A stretch of DNA of 64,000 nt from Psychrosphaera algicola (GCF_028401425.1 NZ_JAQOMS010000002.1:1550001-1614000); one strand, 5' to 3'. Shown: positions 1 to 11,592, counted from the stretch's first letter. Notes: generated by a model from the sequence alone, not told the origin. Translations and numbers: made by a program.

Positions 1-55
1 ACGGGTTTTTCTAAAATGACTGTTACTATTAAAAAATAACAATAAGTAACCCATT

Positions 56-1971
56 ATGTCTTCCAATAAACAAATGTTGTCAGTTAAGACCTGTATAGCA
101 GGCTTATTAATTTCTACTGTTTCCATGTTCAGCTTCGCCGACCAAACGGTTAAAGTTGAAATCAACGTTAGCGATGTTATAGGACAACAAAATCCCCTCT
201 ATTATGGTGGCAATAACATCTACCCAAAAGGTGGTCAGGGCATTTTAAAAGCCAATGGCGAATTTGATCCTGTTGAAATGAATGCAGCTAAAAAACTGGG
301 CTTACAGTCATATCGTTTCCTAGGGGTTCTGAAGCTAACTTATATAAATGGAAACGAGCAATTGGTCCTGTTTCTCAACGTATTGATAATGTCAGTGGTA
401 ACAATCAAAGTAATCGGTCAAACGAATTTGGCCCTGATGAATTTGGACGCTTGTTAGAAACCACCAGCTTTACTCACGGCGTGATCATGGTTGCTTATGG
501 GATATGAAACGCCTGAAGACGCCGCCGATTGGGTGGAATACATGAATGCGAAAGTCGGGGAAAACCCTAATGGTGGCAAAGACTGGGCCGCAGAACGTGC
601 CAAAAATGGCCATGTTGAACCTTACGGTATTAAATATTGGGAAATTGGCAACGAAGTCTTTGGTAACTGGGAATTAAACTGGGGCTCCTATCCTACGGAA
701 CTCGATGGCAAACGTGGTAATGCAAATGTCGAAAAAGACGATGCTAAAGGAACCAATGGCATGTTGGCGTTTGGCGATGCCGATAGATATGTTTTTGGTG
801 GCTACAAATACTTCAAAAGTCAAAAAGCTGCAGCACAAACAAGTTGGAAAGACAGCCATATAAAAACCACAACAGCGGCAAATCAAAAACTCTATGTGAA
901 GTTTGCACCGGTGAGTTTGCACGACCCTAAACAACCTTTTAACCTTCGAATTGATGGAACCTTATGGCAAAGAGTCTCAAGTTTTGAGCAATCCGGCGCT
1001 AAAGATAAACATTACGTTTTAGACACTAAAATCGGTGAAATTACATTTGGCGATGGCGTCAACGGCATGATCCCACCGAGTAATGAGTTTGTTAAATTGG
1101 ATTACCTCACAGGTAAACAACTAGGATTTATCGACTATTACCATAAAATGAAAGCGGTAGATCCGTCGATTCAAATCATTTCTAGTTTCGAGAAAAAGTC
1201 ATTCTTTAAACATATGGCCAAAGCGAAACAACCTTTTGACGGTATTGCCAAGCATTATTACCCTGGAGACCTTAAACAAGCCCATAAAAACTATACGCAA
1301 GCAATATATGCAGGTTTGGGCATCGGCCACAAAATTGAAGAAATCAAAGAATGGAATGCCAACTACGATAACCCATCGTTAACCGGTAAAGAGCAAATTT
1401 GGTTAACCGAATATGGCTTAAAAAATCACATAAACCAATTGGCAATTATGCATACCGTAATTAACGAGTACAGTGATGACGTTGCCGCGTTAATGGGTCA
1501 TTCCTTATTTCTCAATAACAATACCCCTATGGTTAACGATGACGGCGTAATACGCTCACGTGCGTTCCCTATTGAAATATTTGCCAAACATATGCAACAG
1601 CAGTTTGTTAAAGTTGAAGTCAGTGGCGCTCAAAACAAATTTAGAAGGAAAAAATACCTGCAATCTTAGCGACCGCTAGTGTCAGCCCTGATCAAAAACA
1701 CGTTGGGGTGGTATTAACGAATACCTCTGACAGAAAGCGAACGGTTGCTAAAATTACGATGGATGGATTTAAAACAGAAACGCCAATGAAGGCAGAAGTA
1801 TGGGCATTGATGTCGACGGTTGGCAATCCACTTATCGATAATTCAAAGTCAAATCCTAACGCTATTACACTTGAACCATTAGGTGCTATGAAGCGAGCAA
1901 ATACAGATTTTGATATAACTGTAGAACCGGGTGCAACCTTTATAATTAAGTGGTCACCGCAGACAGAGTAA
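56..1971 (+). CDS. GH51-like (clan GH-A) exported glycoside hydrolase, frameshifted
   Basis: Probable exo-acting arabinofuranosidase-like enzyme of the periplasm or outer membrane. A signal peptide (about residues 1-28, ending SMFSFA) is followed by a conserved start with YYGGNNIYPKGGQG. The acid/base region reads KYWEIGNEVFGNWE and the nucleophile region IWLTEYG, both typical of GH51/GH39-type barrels. Between them lies an inserted beta-rich stretch with GEITFGDGVNG. The C-terminus (from about 1700) is a beta-sandwich ending EPGATFIIKW. The frame is broken near 328, 497 and 1645; comparison with the paralogue at 29949-31863 shows that all parts belong to one gene of about 640 codons. It heads a plus-strand run with three sulfatases and a GH43-like gene. 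The exact family and substrate are inferred, not proven. Confidence 0.75.
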
Positions 1972-1980
1972 CGTCAATTC

Positions 1981-2021
1981 AATGCGCTAAGGCTTGCCTA
2001 TACCGCAAGCTGGCGCATTTT
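1981..2021 (+). terminator. Probable terminator after the GH51-like gene
   Basis: Two-part hairpin: outer arms AATGCGC / GCGCATT and inner arms GCTTGC / GCAAGC, followed by a short T-rich tail. It starts about 10 bases after the stop codon. Just downstream (2041-2065) is a short direct repeat of CTTTCCTAA. Confidence 0.55.
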
Positions 2022-2213
2022 ATAAAATCACCAATTTAGTAAACTTTCCTAACTTTCCTAACTTTATTTCAAACCAATCGTCGAAACATCTTTAACTGAT
2101 TTTTGATTTAATACAGGTTTAATCCTAAACAACCGTTTATGTTGGCAACAAATTTACGGGTTCAGCCCGCTTTTTTGTTATTAACCAATATAATCAAAAA
2201 ATTACACACATCA

Positions 2214-3650
2214 ATGCGAACGCTCTCTATTGTAAGTTTCTTCCTATCGATTTGTTGCTTTAATGCTTATTCAGCACAGACGCCAAATGTGGTCATGATC
2301 GTAGTTGACGACTTAGGCTGGGCTGATGTTGGCTATAACGACCACTCTGGTGTTTTTCAAACCCCGAACATTGATGCCCTTTCAACTAAAGGACTTACCT
2401 TTACCGATGCTTATGCCGGTGCTGCGAACTGTGCTCCCAGTCGAGCGGTTTTGATGAGTGGCCAATATTCGCCGCGTCACGGTGTTTATACCGTATCGCC
2501 TTCAACTCGTGGCAATGAAAAACACGTAAGCTGATCCCAGAGCCCAATACGAATGATTTGGAAGACGATGTCATTACCATGGCTGAAATGTTTCAGAAAC
2601 AAGGTTATACCACGGGCAATTTTGGTAAATGGCATTTGGGTCTAGATCCTAAAACACAGGGCTTTGATCACAATGTGGCGGGGTATCAAAAGGGACATCC
2701 AAAAACCTATTTTAGTCCCTATAACCTACCATTCATCACCGATGGCCCTGACGGAGAATATCTGCCTGACCGCCTTACTAGCGAAGTTATCGATTGGATA
2801 TCGGCGGTCAAAGAGCAGCCATTTTTTGCTTACATTCCTTTTACACGGTTCATACCCCTCTTGAAGCAACCGAGTCGGTAAAACAAAAGTATTTAAATCA
2901 CCCGCTTATTCGCAATGAACGACACGCCACGTTTGCTGCAATGGTAGAACTAATGGACATCAACGTTGGCAGAATAATGCGTTCGTTAGAGCAGCAAAAA
3001 CTACTCGACAATACCCTTGTTATCTTTACTTCAGACAACGGTGGGATCCGTTCTATTTCATACCAAGACCCACTAAGAGGCGGCAAAGGCAGTTATTATG
3101 AAGGTGGAACACGTGTGCCACTTGTTGTTTCTTTTCCAAGTCGTATTGCACCAAGAACCGATGCAACCCCAGTCATAAATGCTGATTTTTACCCTACGTT
3201 AGCTAGCGTTATCAATGCAGATGTGAGTAAACAAACGTTAGACGGAAGCGATTTATCACCACTTTGGTTTGACAACAAAACACTCGAAAACAGAAACCTA
3301 TACTGGCATTTCCCTATCTATTTACAGGCTTACAATGCAAGCGCCGATCAAAGTCGCGACCCGCTATTTCGAACTCGGCTAAGGCTCGACTATGCGCCAA
3401 GGAAAATGGAAGCTACACCATTATTCTCGAAGATAACGTATTTGAGTTATATGACTTAGAAAATGATTTAGGTGAACATGTAAATTTAGCGCCTTATCTA
3501 CCTAAAATAGTTAATAGCTTAAGCAAAGACCTTAATGCTTGGCGCACTGCCATAAATGCGCCAATTCCAACAGAGCTAAACCCCAAATTTGATCCAGAAT
3601 TCACTCTAAATCATACTAATAAAAAACTACTTCAAGATAAGGGAAGGTAA
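2214..3650 (+). CDS. Secreted S1-family sulfatase, frameshifted
   Basis: Formylglycine-dependent sulfatase expected to remove sulfate esters from polysaccharide in the periplasm. The start at 2214 gives a clean signal peptide (MRTLSIVSFFLSICC..., about 21 residues); an upstream in-frame ATG at 2139 would hide it. Metal-binding DD follows at about residue 32 (VVDDLGWADVG), the maturation motif NCAPSR with Cys near residue 73, then GKWHLG and SDNGG. The frame breaks near 2530, 2845 and 3400; each continues in another frame with family-consistent sequence (LYDLENDLGEHVNLAP before the end). The stop at 3648-3650 overlaps the next ATG by one base, so it is translationally coupled to the next sulfatase. 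Confidence 0.85.
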
Positions 3651-5216
3651 TGAAAGCGCAACTAAAAATATTGTTTGCGATGACGCTAGCGGCGCTGGCG
3701 TCAGGCTGTGGGCAATCATCTCAAAACGCAACTAGCACTATGAATGATAATGTGATGCCCGAGGGCTCAAAACATAAGGTTACGCCAAATGTTGTTATCT
3801 TTTATGTTGACGACTTAGGTTATGGCGACATAGGCAGTTACGGCGCAAAAGGCGTTGAAACCCCGGAGCTTGATCGTATTGCAGCAAACGGCATTCGTTT
3901 TACCGACGGCCATTCTTCTGCGGCTACCTGCACTCCGTCACGTTACTCTTTATTAACCGGGGAACATGGATTTAGAAATAATGCGCAAATTTTAAAAGGC
4001 GATGCTCCTGCATTAATTCAGCCGGGCAAACCCACTATGGCATCCATGTTTAAAAAGCGGGTTATACAACCGCGGTTATTGGTAAATGGCACCTTGGTTT
4101 AGGCGATGGCAATCTAGATTGGAATAAAGCCATAAAACCGGGCCCGCTCGAAATAGGGTTTGATTATAGCTTTTTGATTCCTGCTACAGGCGACCGAGTA
4201 CCAACGGTTTATGTTGAAGATCACAATGTCGTTAACTTGCAAAAAGACGATCCGCTATTAGTTAATTACAAGAAAAAATTGGCGATATGCCAACTGGTTA
4301 TGAAAATCCAGAACTGCTTCGTTATAAAGCGGATGGCCAACATAACAAAACCATCGTAAATGGTGTAAGTCGCATAGGTCACATGGATGGCGGTACAGCG
4401 GCTCATTGGGTAGACGAAGATTTTGCAGAAGTATTTACCGAAAAATCCATTGATTTTATTAGAAAAAATAAAGCAAAACCATTCTTCTTATTTAAATCAT
4501 TTCACGACATTCACGTACCGAGAATGCCTCATCCTCGTTTTAAAGGTAAAAGCACAATGGGGCCACGTGGTGACGCTATTGCTCAAATGGACTGGATCAC
4601 AGGCCGTATAATAAAAGAAATTGAATACTTAGGACTAGCTGAAAATACCTTGATCATCTTTACCAGTGACAATGGCCCAGTTTTGTTTGACGGATATTTT
4701 GATGATGCCGCGAATATGCTTGGCGACCATAAACCTGGGGGACCATTTAGCGGTGGCAAATACAGTCGTTTAGAAGCTGGAACACGTGTACCAACGCTCG
4801 TTTACTGGCTATGAACCATTCAGCCACAAGTGAACGATGCGTTAGTTTCACAAATGGATATTTACCGCTCATTGGCGAAACTGGTTGGCGTCAAATTAGC
4901 CGATGATGAGGCTGTCGACAGTTTAGATCAGCTTTCTGTTTGGTTAGGCAAATCAGAAAATGGCCGAGTTGATTTGATTGAAGAGTCATTGGGGAATTCG
5001 GCGTTGCGCCATAACCAGTTTAAATTCATACCTAAATCGAACAAAAAGCCGAATTTTATAAAATCCAAAAAAATTAAAGGCGGCTACGTAAACGAGGATC
5101 AACTTTATGATCTATCAACCGATCCTGATGAGTTGAACAACCTTGCTGCAGAAAATCCAGAGTTAGCGTCAAAGCTTCAAAGACGTCTTGATGAAATCAT
5201 CCAAGGCCGTTATTAG
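3650..5216 (+). CDS. Sulfatase lipoprotein (S1 family), interrupted
   Basis: Sulfatase with a lipoprotein signal: lipobox LASG then Cys20. It has the metal motif VDDLGYGD near residue 53, the formylglycine motif ATCTPSR (Cys about 94), then GKWHLGLG, HDIHVPR and TSDNGP. The frame breaks near 4055 in an A-run (expected KKAGYTTAVIGKWH) and near 4270. At 4812 there is an in-frame TGA where the family expects a Pro-Gly codon pair, so CCWGG appears corrupted to CTATG. The C-terminus has the usual LYDLSTDPDELNNLA segment. It shares a 1-base overlap with the preceding sulfatase. The lipid anchor suggests outer-membrane placement. Sulfate position specificity cannot be read from the sequence. Confidence 0.85.
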
Positions 5217-5230
5217 CGTTAAGAAACAAC

Positions 5231-5256
5231 ATCCCCTTAGTTAACACTAAGGGGAT
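5231..5256 (+). other. Intercistronic hairpin
   Basis: Perfect 10-bp inverted repeat ATCCCCTTAG / CTAAGGGGAT with a 6-base loop, between two same-strand sulfatase genes. No T-run follows, so it could be an mRNA stabilising or processing element, or a weak attenuator, rather than a full terminator. Confidence 0.5.
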
Positions 5257-5275
5257 ACCATATAGGACATGTAAA

Positions 5276-6693
5276 ATGAAACAGCCCTTAATCAGTTTAC
5301 TGTTGTTTTATAGCTGTATTAGTTTTATGTCGAGTGCGATTGCGCAAACCGAAACGAGTAAACAGCCTAATATTCTGATGATCCTAGTTGATGATCTTGG
5401 CTGGCGAGACTTATCGAGTTATGGCAGTGACTTTTATCAGACACCAAACATAGACCAACTTGCCAACAGCGGCATCAAGTTTTCCCAAGCCTATTCCGCC
5501 GCACATATTTGTTCACCAACACGTATGAGCATATTAACCGGCCAGCACCCTGCCCGATTGCACGTCACCGACTGGATCCTAGGATGGCAATATCCAAACG
5601 AAAAATACTCAGTTCCTGCATGGAATTTAGATGGCATTAAGGCAAAGGATCTGACGGTAGGCGAAGTCCTGCAAGATAACGGCTATAAAACCGCATGGTT
5701 TGGTAAATGGCATATAAAGGGTCTTAAAGAGTTTGTCGATAGACCATTAACAAAACAAGACAGCGAAAAAAATATCGCAGCGCAATACCATGGTTTCGAC
5801 GCCGGACATCAAGATTTTAGTCTCAATGGCGTGCATAACAAACAAGATCCAAAAGGTGTGCATCAACTGACCAATGAAGCAATAGACTATATTTCGCAAA
5901 TATCGAACCAAAACAAACCTTGGTTTGTCACGATTTCTCACTATAGCGTTCATACCAAAGTGCATTTTAATGATGACATCAAAGCCCTTTATGACGAACG
6001 AAAAAATTGGTTAAATCGAACCAAAATAATAGCCAATACGCCGCGATGCTGCATTCTCTCGACGATAGCGTAGCGACTGTGATGAATTACTTAAATGGCA
6101 ATAATTTAGCCGAAGATACCCTTGTCATCCTGTTGTCCGATAACGGTGGTTTAGATAAAAATGATACGGGACGACCAACGGATAATGCGCCACTTCGAAA
6201 TGGTAAAGCGACGCTTTATGAAGGCGGAATTCGCATTCCATTTATTGCCAGTTGGCCCGGACAGATCAAACCGAATCAAACATCAGATACATTAATTAGT
6301 ACGGTGGATTTGCTGCCCACATTTGCCCAAATTAGCGGAGCAAAAACGCCAACATCAACATTAGATGGCGTTGACATTTCTCACTTATTTTTTGAACCGA
6401 CAGCAACATTACATCGCAATGCCTTGTATTGGCACTACCCACATTATCACCGTCAAGGTCAGCCTTCTGGCGCGATCCGCGATGGCGACTTTAAACTTAT
6501 TGAATTTTTTAATGACCAAAAAATTGAGGTTTATAATTTGAAAAATGATATTGGCGAACAGCACAACATCGCGCATTTACAGCCCGAATTAACCGCTTCG
6601 TTGTTATCAAAATTACGCCAGTGGCGACTAGAAGTCGGCGCCCAAACTATGCCTCTTAATAAAAACTACGACCCTAATAAAGCGAGCTGGTAG
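5276..6693 (+). CDS. Secreted S1-family sulfatase, frameshifted
   Basis: Third sulfatase of the run. The signal peptide ends near AIAQ (about residue 23). The metal motif LVDDLGWRDL is at about residues 38-46, the formylglycine motif HICSPTR with Cys about 79, then FGKWHIKG, ISHYSVHT and LSDNGG. One break near 6005: the run of six A in CGAAAAAATTGG needs seven to continue as KLVKSNQNNSQYAAMLHSL. The C-terminal half is intact and ends in a typical YNLKNDIGEQHNIA segment. It resembles the sulfatase at 52397-53905 (same RMSILTG / RAALITG context and DNGGL motif), so the two may act on related linkages. Confidence 0.86.
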
Positions 6694-6755
6694 ATAGTCG
6701 CTGTTTATTATTAAAAACAAATTAAATACAGATTTTTTAAATTGGAGTTTCACAA

Positions 6756-7833
6756 ATGCAGTATAAAGTTATGTTAATCTTGTGTATCTCAGTGATATTA
6801 AGCGCAATGCCTTCACCGAGTATCGCCAAACCGAGTAAGTTAGAATATGAATACCTTGGCGTCGCGCTAGAAGCCAAAGGCAAACACATATGGGGCACAT
6901 CGCCGATTATAGGACCTGATGGCAAGGTTCACTTATATGTTGCGCAGTGGTCTCTAGATGGACAAAAAGACTTCAGTGGTTGGTTTAAAGAAAGTGAAAT
7001 CGGTCACTATGTTGGGGATACACCTCAAGGCCCGTTTAAATTTGTTGGTATCGCTGTGGCCGACAAAGGTGGCAAATTTAATGCTCCGCATAATCCAACG
7101 ATCAAAAAGATTGATGGCCGCTATGTCCTGAGCTTTATTGTTAATGAAGACAATAAGTTGGCGACCCAGCGCATTATTATGTACGTTGCAGACGATTTAA
7201 ACGACAACTGGCGTCCGGCTGCTGGTGCGGAACCCGATGGCACGATTTTACGAAAAGGCACCCATGAAAATAGCTGGAATAAAACCGCTAAGCTTGGGGT
7301 TTCAAATCCGACGTTACTCAAAGTAGACGGCAAATATTTTCTTTATAACAAGTCTGTCCTGAAAAAAATCCAAAGAAAAAATGGGGTGCATATACCTACG
7401 GTGTTGCCATTTCAGATACGCTTGAAGGCCCTTACAACTACACTAAACAAGTGACCCCTGACTGGCGCGGTATTGAAGATGTATACGCGTTTGAAATGAA
7501 TGAGTCGGTTTATTTTTTAAGTCGTGACTTTGGCAGTAAAAAGGTTCACACGGCGGTGGTCTGTTGTGGCAATCAGATGACGGTTTGTTTTTTCCTTGGG
7601 AAAACGTTACTCGAAGCTTTGAAGCGTTAGATCATTACGTTGGCAAAGAAACATTGGCTGACAATACGGTCTACCGTGGTGACTTAACCGGTCGTCTAGA
7701 ACGTCCTCAGATCTTGTTTGAAGACGGCAAGCCAGCATATTTATATATGGCTACCGGAATTAACTCTACACCGGGTCATGGTAGTCGGTCTCATGTCTTT
7801 AAGATTAAGTTTATCGAAGCTGACGCTAAGTAA
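6756..7833 (+). CDS. GH43/GH117-like beta-propeller glycoside hydrolase, frameshifted
   Basis: Exported protein (signal peptide MQYKVMLILCISVILSAMPS...) with repeated five-bladed propeller features: GTSPIIGPDGKVHLYVAQW, then APHNPTIKKIDGRYVLSF, then GVSNPTLLKVDGKYFLYNKS. These resemble clan GH-F / GH117-like enzymes that remove terminal residues from oligosaccharides. Two breaks, near 7365 (A-runs around CTGAAAAAAATCC) and 7550 (GG/GGG), join it to the last ORF, which ends SHVFKIKFIEADAK. It follows the third sulfatase by 62 bases and is probably cotranscribed. Substrate unknown. Confidence 0.65.
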
Positions 7834-7918
7834 TAACGTATCATTCCTCTAGTGCAATAAAAGTAAGTTCATTTGCTTTTATTGCAAAATAGAGATTATT
7901 GATTGGTGAATTAGAGCA

Positions 7919-7954
7919 AAAAAGCTAGGGCATGTTAAGTGCCCTAGCTTTTTT
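7919..7954. terminator. Bidirectional terminator between convergent genes
   Basis: Strong hairpin AAAGCTAGGGCA / TGCCCTAGCTTT with A-run before and T-run after, so it can stop transcription in both directions between the plus-strand GH43-like gene and the minus-strand sulfatase. A second perfect 11-bp inverted repeat, TGCAATAAAAG / CTTTTATTGCA, lies just upstream at 7853-7887. Confidence 0.8.
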
Positions 7955-7977
7955 ATATCGAAGGTTTAGTTCCCTTC

Positions 7978-9483
7978 CTAAAATGAAACCGTTTCGTGGT
8001 TTCGTATATCGTTAAGTTCAATTAACATCGATTTTACTCGGGCTGGTTCTTTGTCTGCTAAGGTTATTTTTTTCTGCAGGGTCAAGGGCCAAGTTGTACA
8101 ACTCAAACGGGCTCTGACCTTTTTAGGTGTTATATTAGCCGGTTTAGAAAAGCCACCACTTCCTTTGCCTTCCACTAATTTCCAATCGCCAACTCGAATA
8201 GCAAAACGACCTTTAATTGAATGATGGATCATAGGTGCGCGGTCAAACTTGTCGCTCTGCCCAAGTAATACCTGTGAAAAGTCAAAAGAGTCTGTCGCAG
8301 CACCCTGTCCATAGTTGCACACCTACAATTGATGCCATAGTGCGAACAATGTCATTTAATACAATTGGGGCAGCCGATTCGGCATTTGTTTCAACTCTAC
8401 TAGACCACTTTATGATAAGTGGTACACGATGTCCGCCTTCATAAATATCGGCTTTTTGTCCGCGCCATTCGCCATTTGCGCGATGTGCATATTTCTTTTA
8501 TCATTTGGTTTCCAGTGCGCGCCATTATCTGACGAATAGATAACTATCGTATTGTCTTCAATGCCAGCGGCTTTAATTGCAGCTAAAACATCACCAACAA
8601 CATGGTCTGTATTAGCGGCAAAATCACCATAAGTGCCTGCACCACTAACGCCTTGGAATTCTTTAGCTGGTAACCACGGTGTATGTGGTGAAGGGAGTGA
8701 GAAGTACATAAAAAATGGCTTCTCTTTGTTAGCCGCTTCAGCAATTTTGCTTACCGCTTTTTTAGTTAAATTAGGCAGTACTTCTTGGTGTTTAAAGCCG
8801 TCACCTATTTCAGCTTTGCGCCAAAAGCCATCACCACCGCCTCTTCTATGTTTGCTCGCTGCGATTTTATTACCTGTTAATGGCGTCACAACGTGTTCGT
8901 TTTCGATATAAACATAAGGTCCCATATCTAATGATGCAGGGATGCCGTAAAAATAATCAAAGCCAAGAACATTTGGTCCCGGTGATAACTGGCCACGATA
9001 ATCAGGTTTACCTTCCCCTAGTCCTAAGTGCCATTTACCAACCATAATCGTTTCGTAGTCCGCTTTTTTAGCAAGCCAGCAATAGTTTCGCGCTTAGTGT
9101 CTATCATCAGCGGAGACTCTGCATCAAGCACTCCTTTCTTTAGCGCTGTACGCCAAGGCATAACGCCCGGTTAACAATGAATAACGTGACGGTGTACAAA
9201 CGGCTGAAGAAGAATGAGCGTCAGTAAACTTCATACCTTCAGATGCAAGTGCGTTTAGATTAGGCGTTGGCACAAGGCTGTCGGTGTTATAACTTTGAAT
9301 ATCACCAAACCCCATGTCATCTGCAAATATGATAACGATATTAGGTTTTGTTGGTGATTTTGACGGATTTTCTACTTTGCTCTCTAAAACGGATTTTGTC
9401 GATGACATGTTACAGGCCGAAAGGACCGAAAGTAGTGTAAAAGTGGTGAGAAATTTGTACCCTGTTTGACGGAGTATTGCCAT
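7978..9483 (-). CDS. Sulfatase lipoprotein (S1 family), frameshifted
   Basis: Lipoprotein signal with lipobox LSAC (Cys24), metal motif FADDMGFGD, formylglycine motif SAVCTPSR (Cys about 96), MVGKWHLGLG, LPSPHTPWLP and SSDNGAHW. The frame is broken near 9155 (GCCTTGGCG where RYAWRTALKK needs GCCTGGCG, an expected CCTGG site), near 8490 and near 8310. The C-terminal piece has GRFAIRVGDWKLVEG. It is closely similar to the sulfatase at 49643-51113 (same PYVYxEN, GGGxxFWR and KHxEVLPN blocks), so these are paralogues at opposite ends of the locus. The start has an AGAAGAAG ribosome-binding site. It is transcribed divergently from the hydrolase at 9835. Confidence 0.83.
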
Positions 9484-9834
9484 GTTGTTCTTCTTCTTTA
9501 AAACGGTTTATTTACCAATAACGTTGAATAATTTTTTATTCGCACAGCAAAAATTGCAATTGGAAAATTAAATCCTTGTCCAATGTGCTTTATATTATCA
9601 AAATTATTGACCATAAAATTAAAACAGTTTTAATTGGCAACAACCGTAAAAAATACCACTAAAATCTTATGTATCAACCTTTGCGGCTTTAAATTGTAAG
9701 TTAAACTGAACCCGACAAATAATCGAATGCGTCGTGCCCAATCTGTATGCACTTTAGTTAATACATATTTTTACGCTTTTTCGGTTTTAACCTTGTTTTA
9801 AAGGTCACTAATTAGAATTATAAAGGCTCCATAA
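9484..9834. promoter_or_regulatory. Divergent promoter region with CCGTAAA motif
   Basis: About 350 noncoding bases between the minus-strand sulfatase and the plus-strand hydrolase. It is AT-rich and contains CAACCGTAAAAAATAC (9641-9656), plus a diverged inverse copy in ATTTTTACGCTTTTTCGGTTTT (9768-9789). The same core recurs in other intergenic regions of the locus. No gene seen here. Confidence 0.45.
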
Positions 9835-10829
9835 ATGAAATTAATATTCAGTTTACTTTTTGCTTGTGTATTTGTTACCGGATGCGCGAGTGAACAGGCA
9901 GTGACAGTAGAAAAGTCGACTATTGACGCTTCGTCGGAAAAAGTAAGTTCTGCATCTAAATCAGATGCAAAGGCAAAAGCGAAAGCGAAAGCGAAAGCGA
10001 AAGCGAAGGCAAAAGCAAAAGCAAAAGCAGATCCAGTGCCGCAACCTGACAAGAAAGTTTTGTACAAAACCATAGGGAAGACACAACTTAAGATGCATGT
10101 GTTCTTGCCACCATCAAGCAATACCAACAAAAAACGCCCTGCAATACTATTTTACTTCGGTGGCGGTTGGAACGGTGGTAGTCCAGCACAATTTTATCGC
10201 CAAAGTGAATATTTAGCCTCTCGTGGAATGGTGGCGATTGCAGCGGAATATCGAGTTAAAAGTCGCAACAAAACGACTCCAAAAGAAGCGGTAATGGATG
10301 CTAAATCCGCAATGCGCTGGCTTAAGGCAAATGCTGCCCAATTTAACATCGACCCGAACAAAATTGTTGCGTCAGGTGGTTCTGCAGGTGGCCATTTGGC
10401 AGTAGCTATGGCAACCATATCAAAATTTGACGACCCAAATGATAATTTGAACATCGACACTATGCCTAGTGCATTAGCATTATTTAACCCGGTTTATGAC
10501 AATAGCAAAGCAGGTTATGGCTTTAATCGCGTGAAAGATTACTGGCAGGATTTTTCGCCAATGCATAATCTAACAAAAGATGTGCCGCCAACAATTGTAT
10601 TTTTAGGGACAAAAGATCATCTTGTACCAGTTGCGACAGCTGAGTCGTTCCGAGACAAAATGCAGGCATTAGGTTCTCGCTCTGAACTGTATTTGTATAA
10701 AGGCGGGAAACACGGATTCTTCAACTACAACTCTAAAAGAATTTTACCGATACGTTATACAAATTAGACGAATTTTTAACGTCTCTAGGGTATTTAGAAG
10801 GCCAACCAACTATTAAAATCATTAAATAG
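9835..10829 (+). CDS. Alpha/beta-hydrolase (esterase-like) lipoprotein with Ala-Lys linker
   Basis: Lipoprotein signal (lipobox VTGC, Cys about 19), then a low-complexity linker of ten Ala-Lys pairs (residues about 45-65), then an alpha/beta hydrolase. The oxyanion motif is FGGGWNGGSP, the nucleophile elbow GGSAGGH, the Asp region FLGTKDHLVP and the His region GGKHGFFNY. This matches the carboxylesterase/BD-FAE-like fold often found with polysaccharide loci, where it removes acetyl or other acyl esters. Near 10735 one A is missing in AAAAGAATTTT; read in the shifted frame it continues DTLYKLDEFLTSLGYLEG and stops at 10829. The basic linker may keep the enzyme close to the membrane or polyanionic substrate (inference). 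Confidence 0.78.
9966..10029 (+). repeat. Hexanucleotide repeat coding Ala-Lys linker
   Basis: About ten units of GC(A/G)AA(A/G) inside the hydrolase gene, including four identical GCGAAA units. Length changes in steps of six would alter the linker by whole Ala-Lys pairs without shifting the frame. Confidence 0.85.
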
Positions 10830-10957
10830 GTAAGTAAGTAAACACAAACCCCACAACACATACTGTACGGGATGAAACTAAGCCATTAGTTTTATCCCGC
10901 AACAAAAACTCTATGTATTCCGACCAATGGGGTCAGAGTTGCTGAAATTTTTAACGT

Positions 10958-11592
10958 CCTCTGCACTCGGTTGGAGATCCCTAATATCGCTTAGGCTGCC
11001 TAACTTTACAAGCTACGGGGATGACGTTTTTTGTTCTGGTTATTGTGAGCCAGTTGAAAGCGAATTATGACATTCCTCTGCACTTATGGTTGGAGATCCC
11101 TAATATCGCCGTGGCTCTTTTGGGATGACGTTTTTGTTCTGGTTATTGTGAGCTAATTTAGGGCGAATTATGACATTCCTCTGCACTTGGTTGGAGATCC
11201 CTAATATCGCTTAGGCTCTTTTGGGATGACGTTTTTTGTTCTGGTTATTGTGAGCTAATTTAGGGCGAATTATGACATTCCTCTGCACTCGGTTGGAGAT
11301 CCCTAATATCGCTTAGACTGCCTAACTTTACAAGCTACGGGGATGACGTTTTTTGTTCTGGTTATTGTGAGCTAATTTAGGGCGAATTATGAACTTCCTC
11401 TACACTTGGTTGGAGATCCCTAATATCGCCGTGGCTCTTTTGGGATGACGTTTTTTGTTCTGAAATTATGAGCCAATTTAGGGCGAATTATGGCATTCCT
11501 CTGCATTTGGTTGGAGGTCCCTAATATCGCCGAGGCTGCCTAACTTTACAAGCTACGGGGATGACGTTTTTTGTTTGGTATTTGTGAGCCTA
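10958..11592 (-). repeat. Six-unit tandem repeat array with two unit types
   Basis: Six head-to-tail units, starting at 10958, 11075, 11178, 11280, 11397 and 11498. Each begins CCTCTGCACT(T/C)GGTTGGAGATCCC, then TAATATCGC, then GATGACGTTTTTTGTTCTGG, then GCGAATTATGACATT. Units 1, 4 and 6 are long (about 117 bp for the complete ones) with an extra GCCTAACTTTACAAGCTACGGGG block; units 2, 3 and 5 are short (101-103 bp) with GCTCTTTTGGG in its place. Single copies in reverse orientation occur near 55974, 59104 and 60318. The left flank has GGGGTCAGAGTTGCTGA, which recurs beside the 55974 copy. The strand call is arbitrary. No ORF of note. Confidence 0.9.

Noticed and set aside
9798..10130. Minus-strand Ala-Phe repeat ORF
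   Set aside because: Antisense shadow of the Ala-Lys linker in the plus-strand hydrolase.
10958..11592. CRISPR array
   Set aside because: Units follow directly without unique spacers, are over 100 bp long, and no cas genes are near.
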